Notes: generated by a model not told the origin, from the letters alone. Shown: positions 19,524 through 29,043, numbered from the stretch's first letter. The stretch: 64,000 nt of DNA from CAVYTF01 sp963771435 (GCA_963771435.1 CAVYTF010000003.1:186001-250000), one strand, 5' to 3'. Numbers and translations are program-made.

Positions 19524-19976
19524 ATGCTGAAACGCTTGTTTTTATTAATTATACCTGCTGTTGCTCTCTTTGCTTCCTGCAAAAAGCCACAGGGCTTTGA
19601 ATACCGCGGTGTTCAAAACTTTAAAGTGGACAGTATCGGTTTTCAGCAATCGACTATCTCCATGAACCTTATTTATTTTAACCCCAATAGTTTTGGAGTA
19701 GAGTTAAAACATGTGGACTGCGATGTGTATGTAAACAATAATTACCTCGGCAAATACCAATTAGATACTTTGATGCACATTACCAAAAGATCTGAATTCG
19801 CAATGCCTTCAAAAATGAATGTGGACATGCACAACCTTTTTAAAAACGCCTTCAGCGCTTTCTTTTCGCAGGAAATACAGCTTGATATAAAGGGAAATAC
19901 CAGGCTTGGTAAAGCCGGCATCTTTATTAATGTGCCTTTTAGTTATTCGGGAAAGCAGAAGCTGACGTTGTTTTAA
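19524..19976 (+). CDS. LEA14-like lipoprotein
   Basis: A 150-residue lipoprotein with signal MLKRLFLLIIPAVALFASC, the lipobox Cys followed by KKPQ. The body resembles LEA type 2/WHy domains: VQNFKVDSIGFQQSTISMNL, IYFNPNSFGVELKHVDCDVY and a C-terminal FINVPFSYSGKQKLTLF. WHy-domain proteins bind or protect other molecules under stress; the role here is unknown. The ATG at 19524 is chosen since it directly begins the signal peptide. Confidence 0.75.
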   Translation: MLKRLFLLIIPAVALFASCKKPQGFEYRGVQNFKVDSIGFQQSTISMNLIYFNPNSFGVELKHVDCDVYVNNNYLGKYQLDTLMHITKRSEFAMPSKMNVDMHNLFKNAFSAFFSQEIQLDIKGNTRLGKAGIFINVPFSYSGKQKLTLF

Positions 19977-20047
19977 AGAAGTGTAATAAAGAGTATAAGC
20001 TGTTTGGGTATAAAAGCAAACTAAGGGAATATTATAGAAACTGCAGT

Positions 20048-20503
20048 TTATACATTTGCAAAAAACTGAACTGCAAAATTGCAAAATTCAATAATCACCT
20101 CTTTATCAAGACCAAATTCTTCTCTATTACCTAAATAATTATGAGATGTTGGAGTGATTTCTTTACCTTCTTTAAGTTCGGTAATTGTTATGCACTTAAT
20201 ATGTTTTTTAGAAACAAGAATTATATAAGCGTTTTCATAAGGATAGTTTTTCGGCAAATCTTTAAAATGATATTCTTCATTGGCTCTAAACTTTACCTCT
20301 ACAAAATAAACGGCACTATTATTTGGATTTTGCATAACAAAATCAGGCATCCTTCTAATTTCATCCGCAACATCTGAACGAACACCTTTTAAAAGTGCCA
20401 TAATGCCTGGAATAGTGTTTTCCATGCCATAACGAAAAACATTATATCCTAAACTTAAAAACAATTCTTGAATGAGTGTTTCGGCAATCCTGCCTTTTAT
20501 CAT
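20048..20503 (-). CDS. PD-(D/E)XK nuclease-like protein
   Basis: A 151-residue protein with the arrangement of a restriction-endonuclease-like fold: helix KGRIAETLIQELFLSLGYNV (conserved Glu), then RRMPDFVMQ (Asp) and, after a short turn, VYFVEVKFRAN (ExK). A closing strand and helix follow (NAYIILVSKKHIKCITI). The fold assignment is from motif spacing only; substrate unknown. Its start overlaps the stop of a small zinc-finger protein by an ATGA, so the two are coupled, or one frameshifted gene. Confidence 0.6.
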   Translation of the reverse strand: MIKGRIAETLIQELFLSLGYNVFRYGMENTIPGIMALLKGVRSDVADEIRRMPDFVMQNPNNSAVYFVEVKFRANEEYHFKDLPKNYPYENAYIILVSKKHIKCITITELKEGKEITPTSHNYLGNREEFGLDKEVIIEFCNFAVQFFANV

Positions 20504-20685
20504 TCCATAACGATAATTTCTTTGTTGTTCAGAAAGCCCCGATTGTTTTTATCATCAATTTGATGAATGAAAACTTCTACTTGCTTAGTATCAGTAAATA
20601 CTGATTGCTTTTTATTGTTATAACATTTTAAGCAAAGTCCACCATTATATTTAGTGAATTCTCTGCATTCAATACAATCTGGCAT
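20500..20685 (-). CDS. Small zinc-finger protein coupled to the nuclease-like gene
   Basis: A 61-residue protein with two Cys pairs near the N-terminus (MPDCIECREFT and GLCLKCYNNKK), giving a CxxC-x10-CxxC zinc-ribbon pattern, then a short beta-rich tail ending EIIVME. The downstream nuclease-like gene starts within its stop codon (ATGA). Alternatively the two frames are one protein, a zinc finger fused to a PD-(D/E)XK domain, separated by an indel as in several other genes of this window. Confidence 0.55.
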   Translation of the reverse strand: MPDCIECREFTKYNGGLCLKCYNNKKQSVFTDTKQVEVFIHQIDDKNNRGFLNNKEIIVME

Positions 20686-20805
20686 TTTGTTATTGTCGGG
20701 TTTAGTTTATACTTCTCGGTGATATTTTGCAAACGAAGATTTGTATTATTAATCTATATTTCCAAATCTTTTTAAAATTGAAAATTAATTCATTGATTTT
20801 TGGTT

Positions 20806-20994
20806 TACAATCCCTGCAATTCCTCCTACAATCGCCCCAATTCCACCTAACATCGCCCCAATTCCACCTAACATTGCTTCAACTCCTCCTATAATCGTTT
20901 CAATTCTACCTAACATCGCCGCAATTCCTCCTACAATTGCTTCAATTCCTTCTAACATTCCTTCAATTCCCACTACAATCGCCTCAATTCCAAC
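20806..20994. repeat. Intergenic 21-nt tandem array (TACAATCGCCCCAATTCC word)
   Basis: Nine units start every 21 bases from 20806 to 20974. The consensus is TAnnATCGCCnCAATTCCnC. It fills much of the 470-base divergent gap between the zinc-finger gene and the fn3-like gene. A minus-strand frame through it would encode a Gly-Gly-Ile repeat, which I consider a by-product of the period. Confidence 0.9.
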
Positions 20995-21154
20995 TACAAA
21001 AAATGTTTTCTTAGTGAGAAAAATAAAAATATTTGCGGGAAATATTGGTTTTGGTGTTATCCTTTTTAATGTCTTTACGACTAATAGATAAGGAACGCCC
21101 AAGTTTGAATATAGTTTGGGCACAATAAATATTAAAACGCTAAAAATTTAAACT

Positions 21155-21768
21155 ATGGCTATCGTAAAATTGGCTATCAGGAAGAAGCCTTTTCCGTTTG
21201 TGATCCAGAAATGCGGCAACATTGTGAAGTTGATGACAGGAAATCTTAATTTTCCTTTTCCCAACCCTTCCCTTACTACCGTCAGCACGGCTATCAGTGA
21301 ACTGTCGTTGGCTTATGAACTTGCACTGGATGGCGGAATGCTTTTAAAAGCAACACAAAGAACAAAAGCTGCGGCTTTGTTCAACATGATGTCAGTGCTT
21401 TCAAAACATGTACAGAACGTTAGCCTTTCTGATGAGCAAATTATTTGAGCAGTGGCATGGATGTGGTTAAAAAACGCACTAAAAGAACCAAGGCTGATGC
21501 GCCGCAAAATTTGCGCCTGAGAAATAATGACCAGGTGGGTGAAATGTCTATTATTTTTAAACCTATTCCGGGCGCTTGCAGCTACTTTGTGCAAACAACC
21601 ACTACACCGGAAATAGAAACGTCATGGGAGGTGGTAAGTTATTTTTCAAAAGCCTCAGGAACAGTGAAAGGGCTTGCAAGCGGTAAGGTTGCCTGGCTTC
21701 GCGTGGCTGCTCTCACTTCTGCAGGTACTGGTTTTTTTAGCGGCGTAGTGCATAAAATGATAAGTTGA
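21155..21768 (+). CDS. Fibronectin type III-like small protein (one frameshift)
   Basis: About 204 residues once the break at about 21445 is repaired (one missing T in a T-run). The N-terminal part is AIVKLAIRKKPFPFVIQKCG and a helical stretch. The C-terminal part resembles an fn3 domain: ADAPQNLRLRN, MSIIFKPIPGACSYFVQTTT, TSWEVVSYFSKASGTVKGLA and VAWLRVAALTSAGTGFFSG. No signal peptide is seen. Similar proteins occur in Chitinophagaceae, often near DUF6266 genes; function unknown. Confidence 0.65.
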
Positions 21769-21834
21769 AGAAAGATGGCCGTTTGATGACAGATGTCGGT
21801 AGAAGGATGGTTGGTTTTGCTTTTTATACCCCAA

Positions 21835-21864
21835 AAAAGCCGGTATTGAATTAACAATACCGGC
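21835..21864 (-). terminator. Terminator on the minus strand
   Basis: GCCGGTATTG and CAATACCGGC form a perfect ten-pair stem around AATTAA. On the minus strand it is followed by TTTTTTGGGG, suiting the end of the transcript from the lipoprotein gene at 21985-22272. Confidence 0.8.
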
Positions 21865-21984
21865 ACATTACGACAATAAAGATACTCGCTTTTATTGTCA
21901 ATGTTAAACCCTAACTGAAAGTTAGCTTTTTCAATGTTTTAAATTAATGCAGCTACCTTAATTGTTTAGGGTATAAGTTAAAAT

Positions 21985-22272
21985 TTAACCCCAATGGCCG
22001 CGGCTCCAGTGATAACCCCTGCCTTTTCTGTCCCAATGGCCCGCATACCATCTTCCTCCTTCATGTGGAGGACGTGCCCAGTGGCCTGCAACTCTAACAT
22101 AATTGCCTCCCTGCCAAACCCATTCAGGGCCAACCCAAATATAATCAGGGCCAGGAGCAACACCTACTACGCCTACCTCAACATCACCAGGTTGAGTGGC
22201 TACAACTTCAGCACTGCAGGAAGCAAGGGCAAAAACAGCAAACATTGCGGCTGCTAAAAACAAGTTTTTCAT
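21985..22272 (-). CDS. YXWGXW-repeat lipoprotein
   Basis: A 95-residue lipoprotein: signal MKNLFLAAAMFAVFALASC with lipobox Cys, then a Val-rich segment and repeats dominated by Trp, Gly and His (VGPEWVWQGGNYVRVAGHW, RWYAGHWDRKGRGYHW). This matches the YXWGXW repeat family of small exported proteins of unknown function. It lies downstream of the MFS gene on the same strand, but the gap and A/T-rich spacer suggest an own promoter. Confidence 0.8.
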   Translation of the reverse strand: MKNLFLAAAMFAVFALASCSAEVVATQPGDVEVGVVGVAPGPDYIWVGPEWVWQGGNYVRVAGHWARPPHEGGRWYAGHWDRKGRGYHWSRGHWG

Positions 22273-22304
22273 AATCTATTTTTAATAGGTTTAAAAAAAG
22301 CCGT

Positions 22305-23529
22305 TTAAGTATTTGTTCTTAATGAAGGAATAAATATCCTTTTCTTCATAAAAACAAGGCTTAAACAAACAATTATGCCGATCACTGCATCAATGCCCCA
22401 TAAAAAAGGAAACCCAACGTGTTGTGCTATCTGGCTGCCCATTGATGGAGAAATGATCTGTGCTAAAGACCATGCTATTGCATATACTGCAGGCATAGCC
22501 TCCGCGATTACTTTCTGTAGAACGGCTTATCCAGAAAGTATTCATGAAAGGCATTGCAAACATTTCGCCAAACGTCAGCATCACTATGCAAGCCACTCCT
22601 GTAAGCCCTGTTGCGGGGAAAAAGTTCAACAATACAAAACCAAAACCCATCAATAAAGCGCCGATGCCTATGTAAAAAGAAGGTTGCCTTCTGCCTTCAA
22701 GGTTATGGATGAGCACCATTTCTATTATTGCGATGATGATGCCGTTCAGCGCGAGCAAAAAGCCTATGAATTGTTCGTTAAAAAACCATTTTGCTTTAAA
22801 AAATACAGGCAGCATGGTGAACAACTGAAAGAAACAAATGGCGAATAAAATAACAAGCGCTATAAAAATTAAATAAACCTTGTCTTTATAAGGAGAATTA
22901 TTTGGTGTGATGTCTTTGTGTTCCTGTTTTGGAGGAGGAGCAGTGGTTGCAGGCAGCAATAGGATGAGAAAAATTGCTGCGGCAATATTAGTGAGGCCGT
23001 CTACCCAGAATAATAAATGATAATTATTTGCTGCGAGAAAACCACCTAACGCACCGCCAACTCCCCAGCCTACATTTATAGCTAAACGGTTAAGAGAATA
23101 AGAACGGGTAGTATTTTCGGGGGTACTGTAATACGCAACAGCAGTGGCATTAGCTGGACGAAAAGATTCATTACAGATGCTTAAAACCAAAGCACCTATA
23201 CATAAAGAAAGATAAGTATGAAGATAACCGGTAACGATAAAAAGGATGCCTCCTGTCATCAAAGCAGCTAGCTGTAGCCAGTAAAAACCAATGGCATCAA
23301 CAATTTTGCCGCCTATAAAAGCGCCTATGACTGCACCCACACCAAACAACGCCATAATAAAACCCGCCTGCGTAATAGAAAAATGTAAACGCTGTGTGCA
23401 ATAGATGGTCATGAACGGAACAACCATGGTGCCGCTCCTGTTTATGAGCATCACAACGGATAAATACCAACTTTTTCTTGATAAGCCGCTGTAAGCATTT
23501 TTATACAGGTTAATTATTTGGTTATTCAT
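22305..23529 (-). CDS. MFS transporter (one frameshift near the C-terminus)
   Basis: An inner-membrane major facilitator superfamily permease of about 408 residues with twelve hydrophobic segments. Landmarks: MTIYCTQRLHFSITQAGFI, the loop FIGGKIVDAIGF (motif A-like), and IALVILFAICFFQLFTML. The frame breaks at about 22490, where an extra C separates NRGGYA from AVYAIAWSLAQIISPSMGSQ; the last 60 residues are in the second frame. It resembles multidrug-type MFS exporters, but the substrate cannot be inferred. Confidence 0.85.
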
Positions 23530-23705
23530 TGATCAAATTTGGTGAGAAACATACCTAAAGAAAACTTAAAAAGATATGAAAGGAAAATTCAGGTTATTAT
23601 TTTTTTTTCCTACTTTGCGTTTTTATTATTTTAAAAAATTAATTCTTAAAAGGAAGTTTGCCGAAAATCCTTATTCCAGAGTAAGCAGTTAAAAAAATTA
23701 AAATT

Positions 23706-23987
23706 ATGGCATTTAAAGGCTTGTTAAACGGAAGTATTCCTTACTATCTACCCGCAGGGGAGTCTATGCAGGTTAGCATATTTTACGAGGACGGTGATCA
23801 TGGGGCTCAATGGATCATGGCCGAACCAATTCCGAGCCATACACCAGGTGTTAATCCATATTTGAATTCAGGAACTTTTGCAGTAGAAGTTGATGGTGGC
23901 CCCTCACCTTTATTTAGGTATTATGCTACTATAAAAAATCCAGGAAGAAGCACTTCTTTTTCTTTATCAGGTGGTGGGAACGCGTAA
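23706..23987 (+). CDS. Small hypothetical protein
   Basis: A 93-residue protein, MAFKGLLNGSIPYYLPAGES at the start, rich in Gly, Ser and aromatic residues and predicted mostly beta (SMQVSIFYEDGDHGAQWIMA, FRYYATIKNPGRSTSFSLSG). No signal peptide. It is followed after 32 bases by another small gene on the same strand, so both are probably co-transcribed. I do not recognise a family. Confidence 0.6.
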   Translation: MAFKGLLNGSIPYYLPAGESMQVSIFYEDGDHGAQWIMAEPIPSHTPGVNPYLNSGTFAVEVDGGPSPLFRYYATIKNPGRSTSFSLSGGGNA

Positions 23988-24019
23988 TAAAAATTCTATA
24001 ACTCTTTAAGAAAAATAAA

Positions 24020-24298
24020 ATGCCAACTAACAATATGATCATTCTTACCAATGAATCTGGTAAAATAATTTCCTTTATGCACGATACAACTGAAAGCAAT
24101 ATTCCGGGAATTCATACCGGGATTAAAGCATTGCCCGGTCAATCAATGTATCGTCTTTATGAGGTGCCTGAACATATTCTTTCTGATACTAAGATCGTTG
24201 ATGAACCTGATGAATTTGTAAAAGTGTTGGAATCTCATTTTACTTTAGCTGAAACTAAGGCTAAAATGAAAAAGATCAACAGTTCATTTGATAAATGA
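24020..24298 (+). CDS. Small hypothetical protein
   Basis: A 92-residue soluble protein beginning MPTNNMIILTNESGKIISFM, with a central GIKALPGQSMYRLYEVPEHI and an acidic-basic helical tail. Codon use and spacing to the preceding small gene suggest one operon. No family or function recognised. Confidence 0.6.
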   Translation: MPTNNMIILTNESGKIISFMHDTTESNIPGIHTGIKALPGQSMYRLYEVPEHILSDTKIVDEPDEFVKVLESHFTLAETKAKMKKINSSFDK

Positions 24299-24344
24299 TA
24301 AATTGAACAACCGGTCCTAACATTCTGTCATCATTTATTGCCAA

Positions 24345-24905
24345 TCACTTTCTCATCCACATCGGTTTAAGCTTCGTTATTTTTTTATAGACAGGACAAT
24401 CTTCTGTATGTGAACCACGCAGATAACCGGCGCTCATGAGAAACTCATTTACAATTTCACCTCCTGTAAACCTGAAATGTTTTTTAAACAGCTTTACCCA
24501 CTCATCTTTTGTTAGCGGATGATGATGTTCTATCCATTTTTTAAATGAACCAAATTCCTTTTGCAGTTGCAGGATAACTTTTGCATTCTCAATAGCTGCA
24601 TTTATTTTCAGGCGGTTTCTTATAATGCCCGGGTCATTCATTAAAACTTCAAATTTTTTGTCAGTGTACTTTGCTACTTTCTTTATTTCAAAGTTGTCAT
24701 AAGCTTTAAAGAAATTATCTTTCTTTTTTAGTATCGTTTCCCAGCTAAGCCCTGCCTGGTTTATTTCCAGCACAAGCCTCCCAAACAATCCATCATCGCT
24801 TTCAATGGGGAAACCATATTCATTGTCGTGGTAAAGTTTATGAACATTGTCCGCCGCAAGAGTTGTAACATGAGTGCAGTAGGTTTTTATTACAGGTTGT
24901 TCCAT
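24345..24905 (-). CDS. tag: DNA-3-methyladenine glycosylase I
   Basis: A 186-residue Tag-type helix-hairpin-helix glycosylase that excises 3-methyladenine from alkylated DNA. Family signatures are YHDNEYGFPIESDDGLFGRL, LEINQAGLSWETILKKK (substrate pocket with catalytic Glu/Trp), NDPGIIRNRLKINAAIENA, and the zinc-binding C-terminal SAGYLRGSHTEDCPVYK. Length matches the family. It is divergent from the methyltransferase gene. Confidence 0.92.
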   Translation of the reverse strand: MEQPVIKTYCTHVTTLAADNVHKLYHDNEYGFPIESDDGLFGRLVLEINQAGLSWETILKKKDNFFKAYDNFEIKKVAKYTDKKFEVLMNDPGIIRNRLKINAAIENAKVILQLQKEFGSFKKWIEHHHPLTKDEWVKLFKKHFRFTGGEIVNEFLMSAGYLRGSHTEDCPVYKKITKLKPMWMRK

Positions 24906-24976
24906 TGTTTTTAATTTGGATAAAGGTAAATAAGAGGAGTTTTATAATTTTGGTTAAATATAATTAAACAAAAATT

Positions 24977-25747
24977 ATGGACAGCACCCAACGCTTTGGC
25001 AACCGTGTAGATAATTATGTAAAGTACCGCCCTCATTATCCAAAAGAGATCATTAATTATTTTAAGGAAGAAATGGATCTGAATGCATCAACCATTATTG
25101 CAGACATAGGCTCAGGAACCGGCATTTTAACGGAGCTATTTTTACAAAACGGCAATAAAACAATTGGTATAGAACCCAACGAAGCCATGCGTTTGAAAGG
25201 GGAGGAGGTTTTAAGCAGTTATAAAAATTTCATCAGCATTGACGCTACTGCAGAAGCAACAACACTTGAGAATAATATCGTTGATCTTATCATTGCAGGG
25301 CAGGCATTTCATTGGTTTGATGCAGAGAAAGCAAAGAAAGAATTTAAAAGAATTGCAAAAGCAGGCGCTTATGCAGCTTTGATCTGGAACGAAAGGCAAA
25401 TCGTAACCGATTTTGAAAAAGAATACGATGCATTCCTTTTAAAACATGCAACGGACTATACAAATATTGACCACAAAAACATTACACCTGATAAAATTGA
25501 AACGTTCTTCCATCCTCAAAAAGTATCGCTAAAAACATTCAGCAATCAACAAGTGTTTAATCATGAAGAACTGCAAGGCAGGCTGTTTTCCTCTTCCTAC
25601 ATTTCTTTGGAAGAAAACGAAAAGTACTATTTTATGCTGCACGAACTAAAACAATTGTTTGAGAAATATCAAACAAATAGAACAGTAAAGTTCAATTACA
25701 TAACAAACGTTTATTGGGGAATGATCAAAGTTGAAACCCGTAATTAA
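24977..25747 (+). CDS. Class I SAM-dependent methyltransferase
   Basis: A 256-residue methyltransferase of the type-11 family. N-terminal helix QRFGNRVDNYVKYRPHYPKE leads to the SAM-binding motif I, IIADIGSGTGILTELFLQNG; motif II acidic residue in TIGIEPNEAM; motif IV region DLIIAGQAFHWFDAEKAKKE. The pattern YRPHYP...HWF is typical of small-molecule methyltransferases annotated only generically. Substrate unknown. Confidence 0.85.
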   Translation: MDSTQRFGNRVDNYVKYRPHYPKEIINYFKEEMDLNASTIIADIGSGTGILTELFLQNGNKTIGIEPNEAMRLKGEEVLSSYKNFISIDATAEATTLENNIVDLIIAGQAFHWFDAEKAKKEFKRIAKAGAYAALIWNERQIVTDFEKEYDAFLLKHATDYTNIDHKNITPDKIETFFHPQKVSLKTFSNQQVFNHEELQGRLFSSSYISLEENEKYYFMLHELKQLFEKYQTNRTVKFNYITNVYWGMIKVETRN

Positions 25748-25760
25748 AAATAATTAAGAA

Positions 25761-26474
25761 TTACATGTTGTGGTAAATGATTATTTCATGTTCAAACCTG
25801 CCGTCAAGTGTCATTCTTGTTAATTCAATACGGTAAGGCCCGCTTGTATATTGAAAGGATTGCGGTTTATTGGATTTAAAAGGTAAAACAGATCGGGAAC
25901 TTTTTAATCTGTTATTAGTAAATACATTTTCAATTGCCTTTTCAGTGCTTATAAAATTATTCATTTCATCCTTGGCAAAGCCGGAATTAGTAAAACGAAA
26001 TGCCCATTCATTTCCATACTGGAAAATATTTGCAGGTTCAAATGACCTATCGAGCAAAATAACCTTTGGTTTATAATTTATGCCTTCCTGCTGTCCTTTG
26101 AATTTTGTAAAGTTGTTTTTTGCATCTGTAAACACTGCGGAAAGCGCTTCCGGAAAACTCTTGTATTGATAATTCTGTGAAAGTTGAGAATGAGGAACAG
26201 TGTTCACAGTATCCTGTACAACCACTACCTGTGTATCTACAGGAGGTTTTTTAGGAAAAATTGAAGAACCATCCTTTGCTCCAAGAGGAGTTACGGATAG
26301 AATAGTATCTGTTTTGGGAGAAGCTATCTCTCCGTCATGCCTAAAAAAGCCAACTGAATTTAAAATAACTATAAGTCCGCCAACTGCAGTTATTAAAGTT
26401 GCAATTGCAGTTATAATTCCGGGAACAGTAGCCCAAAAACTTGTTTTACCATTACTATCTTCTGCCATATTCAA
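25761..26474 (-). CDS. Hypothetical membrane-anchored protein
   Basis: A 237-residue protein with a short N-terminal cytoplasmic stretch and one membrane segment (VPGIITAIATLITAVGGLIV), then a linker and a C-terminal domain with YKSFPEALSAVFTDAKNNFT and GPYRIELTRMTLDGRFEHEI. The arrangement suggests an exported or membrane-bound domain. No family recognised. An alternative start two codons in (MAED) is equally possible. Confidence 0.6.
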   Translation of the reverse strand: MNMAEDSNGKTSFWATVPGIITAIATLITAVGGLIVILNSVGFFRHDGEIASPKTDTILSVTPLGAKDGSSIFPKKPPVDTQVVVVQDTVNTVPHSQLSQNYQYKSFPEALSAVFTDAKNNFTKFKGQQEGINYKPKVILLDRSFEPANIFQYGNEWAFRFTNSGFAKDEMNNFISTEKAIENVFTNNRLKSSRSVLPFKSNKPQSFQYTSGPYRIELTRMTLDGRFEHEIIIYHNM

Positions 26475-26577
26475 ATTATCTTAAGGTTAATAATTAGAAA
26501 GCATAAAGATAGTTTGAGGAAGTAATGTTGTAAAATAAAATATTTAGCATAAACAGTAGTGAGACAATATAATAGGT

Positions 26578-27297
26578 TCACCTCTTTATCATTTTATCCT
26601 TCACAATTTCTTTGATAACCTTCTCCCTTAGATTTTGACTGATAGCTATCTTTTCATTTCCTATATCAAGGATATTGCCTTCAATGCTTTTCACTTTGCT
26701 AATGTTCACTATAAACGATTTGTGCACTTTAATAAACATGTCCAAAGGCAACTGTTCTTCCAGGTTCTTTATAGTAACATACACCATCATTTTCTTTGTG
26801 TTTGTATAGAGCATTACATAGTTCAGCATTGCCTCTGCATATATTAGATCTGAGTAGAAAACCTTCTCAATTTGGTTATTGCATTTTATAAAAAAATGGT
26901 CATCGGCTTTATTCGATTGTGACGATGGTGTCTTTTTCAAAACCCTTATTTCCTTTGCCTTATTACATGCCCTTAAGAACCGCTCAAACGCTATCGGTTT
27001 TACCAAATAATCCAAAACGTCCAGCCCATAAGCTTCTACGGCATGTGCTGCATAAGCGGTAGTTACAATTATCTGAGCATTCGTCTTTGCGCTTTTTATA
27101 AAGTCAATGCCGTTTATCTTAGGCATATTAATGTCTAAAAATATAATGTCGATCTCATTATCATTCAGCAGCGGCATTGCTTTCAACGGGTTCTCCGCCT
27201 GGCCTATCAACTCTAAATGATCTATCTCCTCTATAAACTCCTGCAAAAGTTTTCTTGCAATTGGTTCGTCATCAACAATAATACACTTTAGCTTCAT
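26578..27297 (-). CDS. LytTR-type response regulator
   Basis: A 239-residue two-component regulator. The receiver domain begins MKLKCIIVDDEPIARKLLQ; the phosphoacceptor Asp is in DIIFLDINMPKINGIDF, with TTAYAAHAVEAYGLDVLDYL and the Lys in VKPIAFERF. The C-terminal LytTR DNA-binding domain contains FYSDLIYAEAMLNYVML and FIKVHKSFIVNISKVKSIEG. Its ATG overlaps the stop of the upstream LytS-like kinase (ATGA), forming a standard two-component operon. Confidence 0.93.
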   Translation of the reverse strand: MKLKCIIVDDEPIARKLLQEFIEEIDHLELIGQAENPLKAMPLLNDNEIDIIFLDINMPKINGIDFIKSAKTNAQIIVTTAYAAHAVEAYGLDVLDYLVKPIAFERFLRACNKAKEIRVLKKTPSSQSNKADDHFFIKCNNQIEKVFYSDLIYAEAMLNYVMLYTNTKKMMVYVTIKNLEEQLPLDMFIKVHKSFIVNISKVKSIEGNILDIGNEKIAISQNLREKVIKEIVKDKMIKR

Positions 27298-28334
27298 TGC
27301 AGGTCAATATTTAAAGCTGTTTCGTAATGATCATTTTCATTGTGAATTGCAAACTGATGCTTTTTGTTATACAACAATTCCAGCCTGCGCTTTAAATTGA
27401 TGATCCCAATACCCCCTGAGTTGCCGTTTACTATACTTTGCAGCGGCTCTTTTGTATTGATAAATGAACTGTGCAACACCATGTCTTTTGTATATATTTT
27501 GATAATTATCTTATTCTCTTTATCTGCATAATTACTAACAAACTTGAAAGCATTCTCAATAAGTGTCACTAACAAAAGAGGAGCTATGGTTAATCCCCGT
27601 TCTATATCATCAACTTCTAGCGTTATCAATAACCGTTCATCCTTGCGCAAACGCTGGAAAGCCGCATAGTTTTTTATATAAGTTATCTCCTTTTCCAGTG
27701 CCACTTTCTCTTCACCGCAATCATACAACTGATACCTCAGCAATTCAGAAAACTGTAACAGTATATTCCTTGCGGTCTGGTTGCTTTTGTCAATATGCCC
27801 GTAAATAGTGTTAAGCGAGTTGAATAGTGCATGAGGATTTATCTGCGCCTTTAAATAATCCAGTTCATTCTTTATCCTTTCTTTTTCCAGCAACTCAAGC
27901 TGCTGCTGCGTTTGCATCCTGTCTATCAGCATTTTTCCAACTGTAATAACCAGTACCCAAATGGATATATTAAAGACAGAATTTACATACAACTCCCCAA
28001 AACCGATTGGCACCGCATGAAAAAAATGCAGGTTCATTTGTACGGATACCAATGCCCTCAGCCACGCTGAAACTCCAATGGTGATGATTATTGCAATAAC
28101 AAATAGAGGGTACTTCTTTTTAAACAAAAACTCCGGAATAATAAAATTGCTCAGAGCATAATAATCCGCAGTAATAAAAATCAAATAGCAAAACTCTATC
28201 GTCATTGTTTTAGTAAGCGCAACGGAATAGTTCCTGAAAACAACAACCCACAAAAGATAAATAGCTGCCCAGAAAAGCACATGATACAACGCTGTCTTCT
28301 TTTTCAAAAACTTATATTTTTTCAAAGATAGCAA
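27294..28334 (-). CDS. LytS-like sensor histidine kinase
   Basis: A 346-residue membrane histidine kinase with four to five hydrophobic segments in the first 150 residues (YHVLFWAAIYLLWVVVF, FVIAIIITIGVSAWLRAL). The His_kinase domain has the phosphorylated His in LKAQINPHALFNSLNTIYGH, then the ATPase N-box TIAPLLLVTLIENAFKFVS and the G-box GNSGGIGIINLKRRLELLY. It feeds the overlapping LytTR regulator. Signal not inferable. Confidence 0.92.
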   Translation of the reverse strand: MLSLKKYKFLKKKTALYHVLFWAAIYLLWVVVFRNYSVALTKTMTIEFCYLIFITADYYALSNFIIPEFLFKKKYPLFVIAIIITIGVSAWLRALVSVQMNLHFFHAVPIGFGELYVNSVFNISIWVLVITVGKMLIDRMQTQQQLELLEKERIKNELDYLKAQINPHALFNSLNTIYGHIDKSNQTARNILLQFSELLRYQLYDCGEEKVALEKEITYIKNYAAFQRLRKDERLLITLEVDDIERGLTIAPLLLVTLIENAFKFVSNYADKENKIIIKIYTKDMVLHSSFINTKEPLQSIVNGNSGGIGIINLKRRLELLYNKKHQFAIHNENDHYETALNIDLQ

Positions 28335-28489
28335 CGCACTGATGTTTAGTTATTTTATTACACCATACACCGCCAATTCTTGATAAACCACTGTTTAATC
28401 AAGTAAATTCTTTCGATGGTGTAAATAGTTTTAGCTGCCGGAACAATGCCCTGATGTTTGCATCATCATCTACAAAAAATAAGAAAGCA

Positions 28490-28990
28490 ATGAAGAAAAT
28501 AATCAACTGGTTTATCCATCCTCCTGTAACAGGGCCATCAACTATATTAATACTCCGCCTCATGGCTGGCGGTGTCTTTCTATGGGAGGGCATTTTAAAA
28601 TTCGTTTATCCAAACCAGGGAGTAGGGCATTTTACAAAACTAGGTTTCCTTTTTCCAGAAGCTACTGCGCATTTTATAGCGGCCGGAGAAATTATCGGCG
28701 GCCTGTTTCTGGTCTTTGGCCTGTTGACAAGGATAACAGCCTTCTATTTTATCATCCAGATGATAGTCGCCATACTCAGCACAAAAATATCCCTGTATCT
28801 TGGCACAAGCCCGTTGCCATTGCCTCCCGTTCCTCCAAAAATTGGCATCTGGGCAGTCCTTCACGAAAGCAGAGCCGATTACGCCCAGTTACTAACCAGC
28901 CTTTTCCTGTTAATAGAAGGGGCGGGGAGAAGGTCGCTCGACTTTATTATTTCCACCTCAAAGAAAGTGTACGTTATGAATGGCAAGTAA
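28490..28990 (+). CDS. DoxX family membrane protein
   Basis: A 166-residue inner-membrane protein of the DoxX family: ILRLMAGGVFLWEGILKFVY, then HFIAAGEIIGGLFLVFGLL and ITAFYFIIQMIVAILST form the helices, with a conserved Gly/Glu pattern in AAGEIIGGLF. The ATG at 28490 is preferred; codons upstream run back into the divergent promoter region. DoxX proteins are linked to redox and membrane stress; the partner is not apparent here. Confidence 0.83.
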   Translation: MKKIINWFIHPPVTGPSTILILRLMAGGVFLWEGILKFVYPNQGVGHFTKLGFLFPEATAHFIAAGEIIGGLFLVFGLLTRITAFYFIIQMIVAILSTKISLYLGTSPLPLPPVPPKIGIWAVLHESRADYAQLLTSLFLLIEGAGRRSLDFIISTSKKVYVMNGK

Positions 28991-29043
28991 TTCTTCTTTT
29001 AGAAGGGTAGGGGTAAACCTCGATTTCCAACTCCCTTTTTGCA

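Noticed and set aside
20785..21123. Gly-Gly-Ile repeat protein
   Set aside because: Again dictated by the 21-base array, with no signal peptide or conserved ends.
28582..29010. Alternative reading frame over the DoxX gene
   Set aside because: Shadow of the DoxX gene in another frame with no family features.
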